Shown: piece after piece, positions 24,259-31,332 of the stretch
Layout: every line of letters starts with the position of its first letter
Numbering within the stretch: the stretch's first letter is position 1
DNA from: a virus
DNA: 32,253 nucleotides
Strand: one strand, 5' to 3'
IMG/VR virus record: IMGVR_UViG_3300033150_002129
Span: 1-32,253 of that record
The notes under the pieces: model-generated
Told to the model about the DNA's origin: nothing
What the model saw: only the letters and a program-made list of their open reading frames with translations
The model's database searches: none
Translations under genes and position numbers: made by a program

Positions 24259-26007
24259 TTATCTTGACTGCACTTGTTGTCCCGCCTGCTCTTGCCCCGC
24301 ATTAATTTCGGGCTCTTTCCGCGGCGGAGTCGCCGCTTTTTCCGCTCCATCGAGGTCGGGATTCAATCCCCTTTGCAGCCGCCTCTCGCGGGCCGCCTGG
24401 CCGGTGCCGATCAATTCGGCCCGCTCCTGCTCGTTCTCGGCGAAGATCGCGGCCACTGTCTCTTTAGCGCCGTCGATCCCATCCATGTCCTGCACCGCCT
24501 GCATTACGGTGGCGGTCTGTCTCTGCCCGGTCCTGATCTGCCATATCCGGGCCCGCTTCTCGGCGTCCATGGGGAAGCCGTCTCCCCAGCTTACGCTGAC
24601 CTCGACGCCCTCCGGGTCTTCGATTGCCTCCGGATGCCCGATCATCTTCTCCACCGACAAAGCGCTCCGGAAGATGCGCTCGATCGACTCGTTAAGATAG
24701 ACTATGCGGCTGGTGTTGCGTAAAAGCGTGTTGACGCACGCCAGTCGCAAGGTGTCGAACGCCTCCTCCGCGGCCCCGGCCTTGTAGCCCAGAAGCCGCG
24801 GGGACATCCTCATCTGCCTGACGATCTCTTCGGTCAGGAATTCGATCTCTTCCTTGATGTACTGGAAATGGCCGACGGGCATCTCGATGTATTTGGGCTC
24901 CGGGTCCTCCTTGTCGCGCTCGATGTACTTTCCCCCCGTTCCCCGGTTGGTGCGGTTATCTCCGTCGGGATTCTCGGTCTCTTCGCCCTCGAGATAAGGC
25001 CCGCTCATGCCGAGGTCGCCGTGTTTATCGAGTTGGTGCCCGAGCTGGGTCAGCCGATGGTTGAGTTCGTCCGCCAAGGTGAGAACGCCCCGGCCGTAAT
25101 CCGAGTCGCCGTAGGGGTCGGCGTCGTCTCCCATCTTATTGGGTGTGTGAATTACCGCGGGGAGCGCCTCCGGCAGCTCGTACTCGCGCTGCGCATCCGC
25201 GCCAAAAGCCGCCCGGAAAATCCCTTCGGGCGCCTCTCCCTTGAAAAAGTTGCCCGTTTTTGAATCGAGCTCCTGCACATCCAACAAAATTTTATTTTCG
25301 CTGTATCGCTCTCTCGCCACATAGGTCGTCTTGTCCAGCTTGAACTGGTGGGCGAAGGCCTGTTCAGAGAAATTCATCCGATCCATCGGGTCCACCGTCG
25401 GCAGCCAGGTATCGGCCCGGCGAGAGCGTATCCATACCCTCTTGTCCGCGGCCGACCAGCCCAGGCTCCAGATAATGTCGCCCTTGTAGGAGCCGGTCAC
25501 GGTCGAAAGATGGAGGAGCTTGCGAAAATTCGAATTCTTGAAAATGCGATTGATCGCCGCCTGCGTTTTCTCGTCAGGACTCTGCACGTCCTTCAACGCC
25601 TCGACCATCAGATCGGCGAAGGTATCGGTAGTAAGGCTGAAAAGATTCATGGCGACGAACAGAATGTCGAGGCCGCCCTGCCCGAAAAGCTGTCCCAGCC
25701 GCACGTCATCGGCGATCATGCCTGAGCGGTAAAGATACTGCGCGTACCGGAAAGCATTGTAATGATCGCCCTTGTAAAGGGCCGAGTTGAATTTGTAGAG
25801 CTCGAGCCGAAACTGGTCATGCTTCGAGAGATATTGATTCTCCGCCCTATAATAGGGGTCCTTCCCGGAGGTGGACAGCTCCGGCATATCTGAAAGCCAT
25901 TGATAGGTCTCTGCATAGAAAGAGCTGCGATCTCGGTACCGGCCCGAGAAGCGGCCTCCCCAGTTTCTGAAGGTCAGCCGGTCTTTTATGTCACTGAACC
26001 AACCCAA
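24259..26007 (-). CDS. Portal protein
   Basis: About 582 aa from TTG 26007, one base after the terminase stop, with GAGGG upstream; no ATG is available nearby except 24 codons further up inside the terminase gene. The sequence has KTQAAINRIFKNSNFRKLLHL, VYLNESIERIFRSALS, and a long region of mixed helix/strand with EELNHRLTQLGHQLDKH-like clip and stem features; its place directly after TerL and before the gpF-like gene is standard for a portal. The C-terminus is a Gln-rich low-complexity tail. No single motif is decisive. Confidence 0.8.
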   Translation of the reverse strand: MGWFSDIKDRLTFRNWGGRFSGRYRDRSSFYAETYQWLSDMPELSTSGKDPYYRAENQYLSKHDQFRLELYKFNSALYKGDHYNAFRYAQYLYRSGMIADDVRLGQLFGQGGLDILFVAMNLFSLTTDTFADLMVEALKDVQSPDEKTQAAINRIFKNSNFRKLLHLSTVTGSYKGDIIWSLGWSAADKRVWIRSRRADTWLPTVDPMDRMNFSEQAFAHQFKLDKTTYVARERYSENKILLDVQELDSKTGNFFKGEAPEGIFRAAFGADAQREYELPEALPAVIHTPNKMGDDADPYGDSDYGRGVLTLADELNHRLTQLGHQLDKHGDLGMSGPYLEGEETENPDGDNRTNRGTGGKYIERDKEDPEPKYIEMPVGHFQYIKEEIEFLTEEIVRQMRMSPRLLGYKAGAAEEAFDTLRLACVNTLLRNTSRIVYLNESIERIFRSALSVEKMIGHPEAIEDPEGVEVSVSWGDGFPMDAEKRARIWQIRTGQRQTATVMQAVQDMDGIDGAKETVAAIFAENEQERAELIGTGQAARERRLQRGLNPDLDGAEKAATPPRKEPEINAGQEQAGQQVQSR

Positions 26008-26008
26008 G

Positions 26009-27430
26009 TTACATCCCTCGCGGCTTATGCGTGCGTCTCGCGCCGCGCTTTCCGGCCTTGCCCGCGGTCTCGAGCGCAATCAAAAAGGCGTCCATCAAAT
26101 CGATGTCTTTTGCGTCCTTCATGTCTGGCCCGAAACGCAGAAGCTGCTCCTCGAGCCTCTCAGTTCCCTCCATGGGGAAAAACACCTTGCCGTTCTCGAA
26201 ATGGGGTTGCGCCCGCAGGGCGCGGGTCATCTTGTCCTTGTGGGTGTGCACCGCCTTCACCGGCACCATCGAGCTGACCCGTATGTTCTGCGCCAGGGCC
26301 GCTTGATACTGGTTGGACTCGATCCCGACGCGCATCACCGGCGAGCGGCCCCGATCATGAAGTTCGAAAAGCTCCTTGACCTTCTCCTCCTGCTGCTTGA
26401 ATGTAAGCCGGCCCTGGAATTCGGACACGACGTAAATTTTCCCGCTCTTTTGGTCGACCCCCACGGTCGCGCCTGCAAACTTGTTTGCGAATTCCTTGTC
26501 CGAAATCGCGAGGTCATAGCCCTGATACTTCCGGAGGCCGGCGGGGAGCTTCTTGTAGCGCTTGAACCACTCGGCCTTGAACACCGAGCCCTTCATGGCC
26601 TCTACGTCGTTCTGGTACTGGGCGTTGAACTCGACCGGGCCGAGGTTGGCCCGGAGCTTCTCCAGAAGCTCCAATGGATAGTAGCTCTCCCATAGGGCCG
26701 CGCCATCGTCGCCGATGGCTTTCGAGCGCAGCATTTTCACCCCGGTCTTCCAATGAGCGGGATCGAGCAGCCTTCCGTAGAGATCGTCGAAATGATAGCG
26801 GGTGCCTATCACCCATAACTGGCCGCGGGCCACCACCGGGATGAGCGTCATTTTAAACCACTCGAAAGTCTTGTCGCGCTGAAGCTGCGTCCTCGAGTTC
26901 TCCAGGTCCACCACGTCGTCTAGGATCACCCGCTCGTAATGGCCGGAGGTGACCGGACCGCCCGCGGAAAGGATGGTGATTGTTGCCTCCTTCTCATCGA
27001 GGGTCGAGCCCGAGAGCGTCATCTCCGTGTCCGACCACTTGTCGCCTCTCACATCTCCCCATCGTGACCTGACCTTATCCGAGGTGAGAATGCTTTTTAT
27101 CCGGCGACCCATCCTCTTGGCCATGTCACTGGTATCGGATACGATGGCGGTTCTGAAATCAGGATTTGCAAGAGAGGCGATGGCGGTCTCGTTGGCCGTT
27201 ATCTGTTGCGTTTTTGCGTGTTCCCTGGGAGCGAGCAACATCCTGATCTCGCCGGGGCCACATGAGCGCATGTGGCGCGCCCAGGCCTTGTGAAAGGCCT
27301 CACGCGGCCAGCGGGTGAAATGTTCGGCGAAATAATCCGAATCACGCTCGGCCCGCTCACGCTCGTCGCGATAAATGTCCTGTGAGATCAGGCCTGAGAA
27401 TTCATTGAGATGTTCAATCGCGTCCTGCAT
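26009..27430 (-). CDS. Terminase large subunit
   Basis: A 473-aa packaging motor. The ATPase domain has a deviant Walker A near residues 66-76 (LLAPREHAKTQ), Walker B with acidic pair (RVILDDVVD) and a coupling-type GTRYHFDDLY. The C-terminal RNase H-like nuclease has its acidic residues in YQGYDLAISD, GVDQKSGKIYVV, VGIESNQYQ and DIDLMDAFL. Start ATG 27430 shares a base with the TerS stop (TGATG). It cuts and translocates the DNA into proheads with TerS and portal. Confidence 0.9.
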   Translation of the reverse strand: MQDAIEHLNEFSGLISQDIYRDERERAERDSDYFAEHFTRWPREAFHKAWARHMRSCGPGEIRMLLAPREHAKTQQITANETAIASLANPDFRTAIVSDTSDMAKRMGRRIKSILTSDKVRSRWGDVRGDKWSDTEMTLSGSTLDEKEATITILSAGGPVTSGHYERVILDDVVDLENSRTQLQRDKTFEWFKMTLIPVVARGQLWVIGTRYHFDDLYGRLLDPAHWKTGVKMLRSKAIGDDGAALWESYYPLELLEKLRANLGPVEFNAQYQNDVEAMKGSVFKAEWFKRYKKLPAGLRKYQGYDLAISDKEFANKFAGATVGVDQKSGKIYVVSEFQGRLTFKQQEEKVKELFELHDRGRSPVMRVGIESNQYQAALAQNIRVSSMVPVKAVHTHKDKMTRALRAQPHFENGKVFFPMEGTERLEEQLLRFGPDMKDAKDIDLMDAFLIALETAGKAGKRGARRTHKPRGM

Positions 27431-28035
27431 CACGCCAATCCCACCTCACGTCTGGCGTAGGCGAGTTTCTCTTCGGCTATGAGCGACTGCACCTCTTCCA
27501 ACACGTCGCGCCGGGAGAGCAATTTCCCGATCTTCGGATGTTTTTTCAGCGCGGAGAAGATAGCCTCGACCGGGGTTTTGACCGCCTCCGCGGCGCGGGC
27601 CTTCCGCAAGTTCTCGATCAGAAGCCCCTCAGTCTGGGCCAGCCGATTGTAGGCGTAAAAATCTTGCGAGTTCGACTCCTTGATCTCGAACACACCGTCG
27701 TTTTCGCGCACTATCTTTTTATACGCTACGTTCCTCATGGTCTGGACCTGCGCGAGGAGCTTCTCGAGTTCGTCCTTATCCTCGAGGTCTTCGGCGCCCG
27801 CGATCTGGTCGTTGATGGTGAGCGCTTCCTTCCAGCCCTCCTCGTCGCGCCACTCGGTCAGGGTCTTCCTGTTGGGCGGATGCTTATATCCGCGGGCCTT
27901 CAATGTGCGAATCACCCCCGCCAGCGTGCGCTGCTCCATGTAGATCAGCTTGCACTCGCGCCGGAAACGCTGTCCGTACGGGCATGTGCCCGTTCCCGAA
28001 CCCAGCTTCCCGCTCTGTATTTTCTTCTTGCTCAT
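27430..28035 (-). CDS. Terminase small subunit
   Basis: A 201-aa protein starting at ATG 28035, overlapping the upstream stop (ATGA). The N-terminal part has a putative helix-turn-helix (LAGVIRTLKARGYKHPPNRKTLTEW) for recognising the packaging site; the centre is a helical oligomerisation region and the C-terminal 50 residues are basic. Immediately precedes TerL, with coupling. A GC hairpin (27978-27993) encodes part of the N-terminus (GTGTCPYG), which looks like an insertion. Confidence 0.8.
   Translation of the reverse strand: MSKKKIQSGKLGSGTGTCPYGQRFRRECKLIYMEQRTLAGVIRTLKARGYKHPPNRKTLTEWRDEEGWKEALTINDQIAGAEDLEDKDELEKLLAQVQTMRNVAYKKIVRENDGVFEIKESNSQDFYAYNRLAQTEGLLIENLRKARAAEAVKTPVEAIFSALKKHPKIGKLLSRRDVLEEVQSLIAEEKLAYARREVGLA
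27978..27993 (-). repeat. GC hairpin (6-4-6), inside TerS N-terminus
   Basis: ACGGGC-ATGT-GCCCGT, a perfect stem. It encodes TGTCPY near residue 15 of the small terminase. Confidence 0.5.
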
Positions 28036-28322
28036 GTCCAACTTTTTATTCCCAGGCTGGCCAGAAAGCCCATCAACGCTCCCATAAAAGCTCCCCAGGC
28101 TGAGGCCTTTCCTTTTATCTCGCTTACATCGTTGCTGTTCTTTTTTATGTCCCCCGCGATGTTGTCCATCCTATTGAAGATCGCCTGGTGAGTCTCGTGG
28201 TTTTCGTCAAGCCTCCGGCACATGTCCTTGTGGTTGGCCTCCATCGCCCCCAGCTTGGTCAGCACCTCCAAGCGGAACTTGTGGTCGTCCCGCGCGATTA
28301 CGTCTTTTTCCCGATCGTTCAT
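28032..28322 (-). CDS. XhlA-like small membrane protein
   Basis: A 96-aa protein from ATG 28322 (ATGA overlap). The first 60 residues form a coiled coil (MEANHKDMCRRLDENHETH, RMDNIAGDIKKNSND); the C-terminus is one transmembrane segment (WGAFMGALMGFLASLGI). This matches XhlA-type hemolysin/holin-accessory proteins, which help lyse the cell by acting with a holin. Longer upstream readings of this frame are shadow sequence. Confidence 0.65.
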   Translation of the reverse strand: MNDREKDVIARDDHKFRLEVLTKLGAMEANHKDMCRRLDENHETHQAIFNRMDNIAGDIKKNSNDVSEIKGKASAWGAFMGALMGFLASLGIKSWT

Positions 28323-29008
28323 CTCGGCCACATCCTGTAGCGCAGCCGCACGGCCAGCGCCGCATCGCCGGATACCTGTCCGGACCCGTATAAATCGGCC
28401 TGTGCCATGGCGCCCACCCCGAGCTTCCACCTCCTGCCGGTCTCGATAAATACGCTCGCACCCGCGTGCGCGCCCGCGAAACCGTAAGCGCCGGAGCCCT
28501 CGGCCAACAGCCTCACCGGATGGTAGCGCTCCGAGCGGGTCAGCTCTGACTTGCAGGCGCCGTAAGCGTCTTTGTAGGGCCCGATGATCATCGAGTCGTA
28601 AGGCTCCTTGATCTCCACCCGCAGCGGCTCACTCCATGCATCATCGGTCCAGCAGCGCCGATAACGGTTGTCGGTCTCGAGAGGGAAGGGAATCTGTGCG
28701 CAAGTCCCGCAGGCCTCGGGGACCTCGACCTCGGTGTTTTTCGCCCCCTGGTTGATCCGTCTTTTGAGTTCAGCCACCCGTTCGTTCTCTTCGGCCAGCT
28801 CGGAATCCAGAAAAGCGATCCGGGCACGCGCATCCTCGAGATCATTCAGGGTTGCAAGATGTTTCTTACCGAGGACCGAAAGCTCCCCGGCCGCGGCCTT
28901 CCGCAGGCTGTATTGTCTTGCGGACCCCCACAAAGCCGCAACGAGGAAAAGGGCGAGAATGACGATCCCGCCATATGTGATTTTACGAGCCAGTAGTTGC
29001 CTCCACAT
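28319..29008 (-). CDS. Membrane-anchored coiled-coil protein, spanin-like
   Basis: About 229 aa. There is an N-terminal transmembrane anchor (YGGIVILALFLVAALWG), then a coiled coil (LATLNDLEDARARIAFLDSEL, NERVAELKRRI), four cysteines, and a C-terminal beta-type region (GASVFIETGRRWKLGVGAMA, ALAVRLRYRMW) resembling strands of an outer-membrane barrel. The first two segments are those of an inner-membrane spanin; the C-terminal part is longer than usual. Possible starts are TTG 29029, ATG 29017 and ATG 29008, none with a strong ribosome-binding site. It lies between small lysis-region genes. Confidence 0.55.
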   Translation of the reverse strand: MWRQLLARKITYGGIVILALFLVAALWGSARQYSLRKAAAGELSVLGKKHLATLNDLEDARARIAFLDSELAEENERVAELKRRINQGAKNTEVEVPEACGTCAQIPFPLETDNRYRRCWTDDAWSEPLRVEIKEPYDSMIIGPYKDAYGACKSELTRSERYHPVRLLAEGSGAYGFAGAHAGASVFIETGRRWKLGVGAMAQADLYGSGQVSGDAALAVRLRYRMWPR

Positions 29009-29171
29009 AAAGCTCATAGGCTTTTTCAACCACGCGCTCCACGTCGCAGATTAGCGCCGCGGCGCTCTCGCAGCCGTCCTCCCATAGAGCCTCTTTGACC
29101 TCGTTCCTGAAATTCTCGTCGCCTACGAATTTCTTGGTCGTCTCGATCGCTTTTGGTATCCAGTCGAACAT
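28983..29171 (-). CDS. Small acidic protein, unknown
   Basis: A 62-aa helical protein with MFDWIPKAIETTKKFVGDE, a cysteine pair and an acidic end. AGGAGG lies 8 nt upstream of the ATG. It lies between holin-like and spanin-like genes and overlaps the latter by at least 26 nt. Not recognised; possibly a lysis accessory. Confidence 0.5.
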   Translation of the reverse strand: MFDWIPKAIETTKKFVGDENFRNEVKEALWEDGCESAAALICDVERVVEKAYELYVEATTGS

Positions 29172-29183
29172 TCCAACAACCTC

Positions 29184-29420
29184 CTAAGCCTGTCCGTTCT
29201 TCCCCTTGTGGTAGAGCATGGCGATTATTGCCTGCACAAAGCCGTAGAAGGCCGCGGCTTTTGCCAGGGCCTCGACAAACAGATTATCCGGGAGCATGGC
29301 GATCCGGACCAGCACCATCACCATAAAGCCGGTGGTCACCATGAAGATTGCAAAAAGCCAGAAGGCCGTCTTTGAGGCCTTGTCGCCTTTCTTGTAAAGA
29401 AAAGAAAACCCGCGTTTCAT
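29184..29420 (-). CDS. Holin-like small membrane protein
   Basis: A 78-aa protein from ATG 29420, chosen because ATG overlaps the peptidase stop (ATGA). Two transmembrane segments (about residues 19-41 and 51-70) are flanked by positive charges at both ends (KRGFSFLYKKGDKASK and YHKGKNG). This is the profile of a class II holin, which opens the inner membrane. Its position directly after the endolysin supports the call. Confidence 0.6.
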   Translation of the reverse strand: MKRGFSFLYKKGDKASKTAFWLFAIFMVTTGFMVMVLVRIAMLPDNLFVEALAKAAAFYGFVQAIIAMLYHKGKNGQA

Positions 29421-29863
29421 TCTTTCGCCCACCTGTATTTTCTGTCGCCGTAGGTCCACAGCGCCCTTGTGCCGTCGGCCTTCCTGGGCCGGGCATCAAC
29501 GTGTATCTTGGAGTGTCCTATGCCGAGGCCCCCGAAGCCGTCGGGGACCCCCCCGCTTGTGGATTTGATTGGGCCGACGCGTTGCGCCAGCTCCATCACC
29601 TGGCCGGGGGTGAGTCCGGGCACGGCGATGTCAGCGGCATCACGGTAGAGATGCCTCGAATGCCTGGCGCCTTCCACCGCCTTATTGTGGAGGGAGCAGC
29701 GGCAGCCGGAGAGGATTTTTATGGGACGCTCGCCATGTTTGTCGGCAATGAATCTGCGGAGGGTTTCGAGGGCTTCGATCAGCTCGGGCCTCGGGCAATC
29801 AAAGCCGCAGCCGCAGCCGCATGTGAATTCCGAGCTTGAAAAATGCTGCGAAAGGTCGCCCAT
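29417..29863 (-). CDS. Peptidase M15 family endolysin
   Basis: A 148-aa peptidoglycan-cleaving enzyme of the M15 (D-Ala-D-Ala carboxypeptidase/L-Ala-D-Glu endopeptidase) type. The zinc site is complete: H71 and D78 in SRHLYRDAADI and H121 in HVDAR, with D123 as family acid. A Cys pair (CGCGC) lies near the N-terminus. No signal peptide is visible, so export would need the holin after it. It is the first gene behind the promoter at 30017-30046. Confidence 0.88.
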   Translation of the reverse strand: MGDLSQHFSSSEFTCGCGCGFDCPRPELIEALETLRRFIADKHGERPIKILSGCRCSLHNKAVEGARHSRHLYRDAADIAVPGLTPGQVMELAQRVGPIKSTSGGVPDGFGGLGIGHSKIHVDARPRKADGTRALWTYGDRKYRWAKE

Positions 29864-29929
29864 GTGCGCCTCGCATCGCGGGGGGCGAAATCAAGGGAGC
29901 TTTATATTGCGAGGGCTATCAGTTCGGGG

Positions 29930-29945
29930 GCCGGGCGCGTGCCCG
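29930..29945 (-). repeat. GC hairpin (6-4-6), late-operon leader
   Basis: CCGGGC-GCGT-GCCCGG, a perfect stem, in the transcript leader between promoter (30017-30046) and endolysin gene. Confidence 0.5.
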
Positions 29946-30016
29946 GTGATTTCCGGCGCCCCTCCCCGAGGATGGGAAGAGCGCCCGTTGAAGCGGAAGC
30001 GAGAACCTATGTATTA

Positions 30017-30046
30017 ATTATAAATGGTATATTCAGCTTTTGTCAA
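30017..30046 (-). promoter_or_regulatory. Consensus sigma70-type promoter, probable late-operon start
   Basis: On the minus strand, TTGACA (30046-30041) and TATAAT (30022-30017) are both exact consensus matches with 18 nt between them. Transcription would start about 30009, 146 nt before the endolysin ATG. No other promoter as good is visible over the following 29 kb, so this may drive the whole late region. The leader holds a GC hairpin (29930-29945). Confidence 0.75.
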
Positions 30047-30056
30047 GCGCCGCCGC

Positions 30057-30251
30057 CTAGCCATCGACAAGTTCCCGCCAATCGATTTGCAGAACCTGCC
30101 CAAGGCGAACCAAGTGATCCAGGGTCGGCCGGGCCGATCCGCTGAGCCATCGGTGGACGGAGACGCGGTCCACCCTGACCTGGTCAGCCACCTGTTGGTG
30201 GGTGAGCCCGAGGGCCTCGCGGGCCTCATTGTAGCGCGCGCGGTTGAACAT
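30057..30251 (-). CDS. XRE-family transcription regulator
   Basis: A 64-aa helix-turn-helix protein: NEAREALGLTHQQVADQVRV, DRVSVHRWLSGSARPTLDHL with the standard W in the third helix. Its small size, with only the DNA-binding domain, is typical of Cro or late regulators. It lies 8 nt after the unknown gene and so shares the promoter at 30597-30625; the palindrome there is a candidate site for autoregulation. Confidence 0.8.
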   Translation of the reverse strand: MFNRARYNEAREALGLTHQQVADQVRVDRVSVHRWLSGSARPTLDHLVRLGQVLQIDWRELVDG

Positions 30252-30259
30252 TCGAGCGA

Positions 30260-30523
30260 TCAGGAATCCCAGCGAAATTGATTTTTATCATCATCAAATT
30301 TGGCTGATGCTTGGAGTGTGAGATTAAGTTGGCCCGGCCGCACAGATTCCGGATCGGGAAAATCGCTCACCCTCCATTCCTCTATAATGATATTGCTGCC
30401 AGCCTCCAAATCTGATGCAAATTCCTCGCGTGCGAAATTCTCAACCTCATCGCGATTATTGAATTGCATGAAAGGATCCGCCGGCCCATAAATCCTGTTC
30501 TCGATGAAGATTCTAAAAATCAT
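30260..30523 (-). CDS. Unknown small protein
   Basis: About 87 aa. The start at ATG 30523 is preferred over ATG 30529 because AGGAGG (30531-30536) is 7 nt from the former but only one from the latter. Sequence: a beta start (IFRIFIENRIYG), an acidic helix (RDEVENFAREEFASDLE), a strand (NIIIEEWRVSDF). Not recognised; cotranscribed with the XRE gene. Confidence 0.55.
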   Translation of the reverse strand: MIFRIFIENRIYGPADPFMQFNNRDEVENFAREEFASDLEAGSNIIIEEWRVSDFPDPESVRPGQLNLTLQASAKFDDDKNQFRWDS

Positions 30524-30596
30524 TTTCATTCCTCCTCTTTCTTGTTGCCACTTGAGCGGTCAGTTGTTTTTGTTTTCTTCCCTTCCATCTGACAAT

Positions 30597-30625
30597 AACG
30601 TAACACGATATGTTACATTTGTCAA
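30597..30625 (-). promoter_or_regulatory. Promoter with operator-like palindrome
   Basis: On the minus strand TTGACA (30625-30620) is followed after 17 nt by TACGTT (30602-30597), a weak -10. Between and over them lies GTAACA-CGATA-TGTTAC (30600-30616), a perfect 6-bp dyad. A further half site GTAACA is at 30646-30651. It would drive the unknown gene and the XRE gene. The half site TAGACAATT (30654-30662), matching the switch-region operator, is also nearby. Confidence 0.55.
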
Positions 30626-30752
30626 GAAAAAAATGGGGTAAAATTGTAACAGAATAGACAATTTCCAGCCTAAAAAAGCCTTATAAATCGAGCCTTTCCA
30701 GGGGGAGCCGATTTTGTACCCAGCCTTTATTTGTACCCGGCCCCCAGCGGCG

Positions 30753-31208
30753 TCACTGGCAGAAGTTGAAGGCTTCCGGATACCAATCTAGTCGGCCGCC
30801 GCTCACGGTATCCGATTCGCCCGCCTCGTTCCAGGCGGTCACATAGAAAGAGCAATAAGTCGGCCCGGCGTCCCCCAACGTGATCTCGACGAATGCGCGG
30901 TCCGAGTCGGCCGGCATTTCACGCAGGATGTAGTCCGAGCCTCCTTCGAACGTCACCTCCACGTCGTAGCCGTCCTCATTGTCCGCGCTGTCTCCCCACC
31001 GCACCCTGACCTTGATAATCCCCCACGAGTCATGGTTCTCCAGACACTCGACTTTTTCGTAATACACATCGACCGGGGCCGCGGGAGGCTCGAGCCCGGG
31101 GCCGGGATTGGAGCCGCCGCCTCCGCCGCCGCTATCTCCCCCGCAGGCTGTGCACACGGCGAGGCAAAATCCGATCAAACTCAGTGCCGTTAAAAAATTC
31201 CTTTTCAT
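30753..31208 (-). CDS. Fn3-like lipoprotein
   Basis: A 151-aa exported lipoprotein. The signal peptide is KRNFLTALSLIGFCLAVCTAC with the lipobox cysteine at C22; a Gly/Pro linker follows, then a fibronectin-III-like beta domain (VDVYYEKVEC to SFYVTAWNEAGESDTV). C22 is followed by GGD; aspartate at +3 rather than +2 suggests outer-membrane location. There is no ribosome-binding site in the usual place, because the tandem repeat runs right up to the ATG. It is probably transcribed with the repressor, so it would be made in the lysogen; a role in superinfection exclusion or host-surface change is possible. Confidence 0.75.
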   Translation of the reverse strand: MKRNFLTALSLIGFCLAVCTACGGDSGGGGGGSNPGPGLEPPAAPVDVYYEKVECLENHDSWGIIKVRVRWGDSADNEDGYDVEVTFEGGSDYILREMPADSDRAFVEITLGDAGPTYCSFYVTAWNEAGESDTVSGGRLDWYPEAFNFCQ

Positions 31209-31210
31209 TT

Positions 31211-31300
31211 TCTATTCGGTTCTATTCGGCTCTGTTCGGCTCTATTCGGTTCTATTCGGCTCTGTTCGGTTCTGTTCGGTTCTGTTCGGCTCTGTTCGGC
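31211..31300 (-). repeat. Nine tandem copies of a 10-bp unit
   Basis: TCT(A/G)TTCGG(T/C) is repeated nine times without interruption, and a degenerate tenth unit follows (31301-31310). The array lies directly upstream of the lipoprotein ATG and covers most of a small ORF. The unit length is near one helical turn and not a multiple of three, so copy-number changes would shift reading frames across it. Function unknown. Confidence 0.9.
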
Positions 31301-31332
31301 TCTACGGCCGCTTTTGATATGACATAATTCAT
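31252..31332 (-). CDS. Possible 26-aa peptide running into the tandem repeat
   Basis: An ATG at 31332 immediately follows the repressor stop (TAG ATG) and has GGAGG 6 nt upstream, an ideal site. The frame reads MNYVISKAAV and then a repeat-coded EPNRAEQNRT-type decapeptide before a TAG inside the array. It could be a small regulatory ORF that carries ribosomes toward the lipoprotein gene. It may not be a functional protein. Confidence 0.35.
   Translation of the reverse strand: MNYVISKAAVEPNRAEQNRTEPNRAE

Noticed and set aside
31211-31310. CRISPR-like array or replication iterons
   Set aside because: Units are contiguous 10-mers with no spacers and no cas or replication gene nearby.
31108-31317. 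Plus-strand ORF with a SVLFGSVRLY repeat
   Set aside because: It is the 10-bp tandem array read on the other strand, opposite the lipoprotein signal peptide; no ribosome-binding site or homology.
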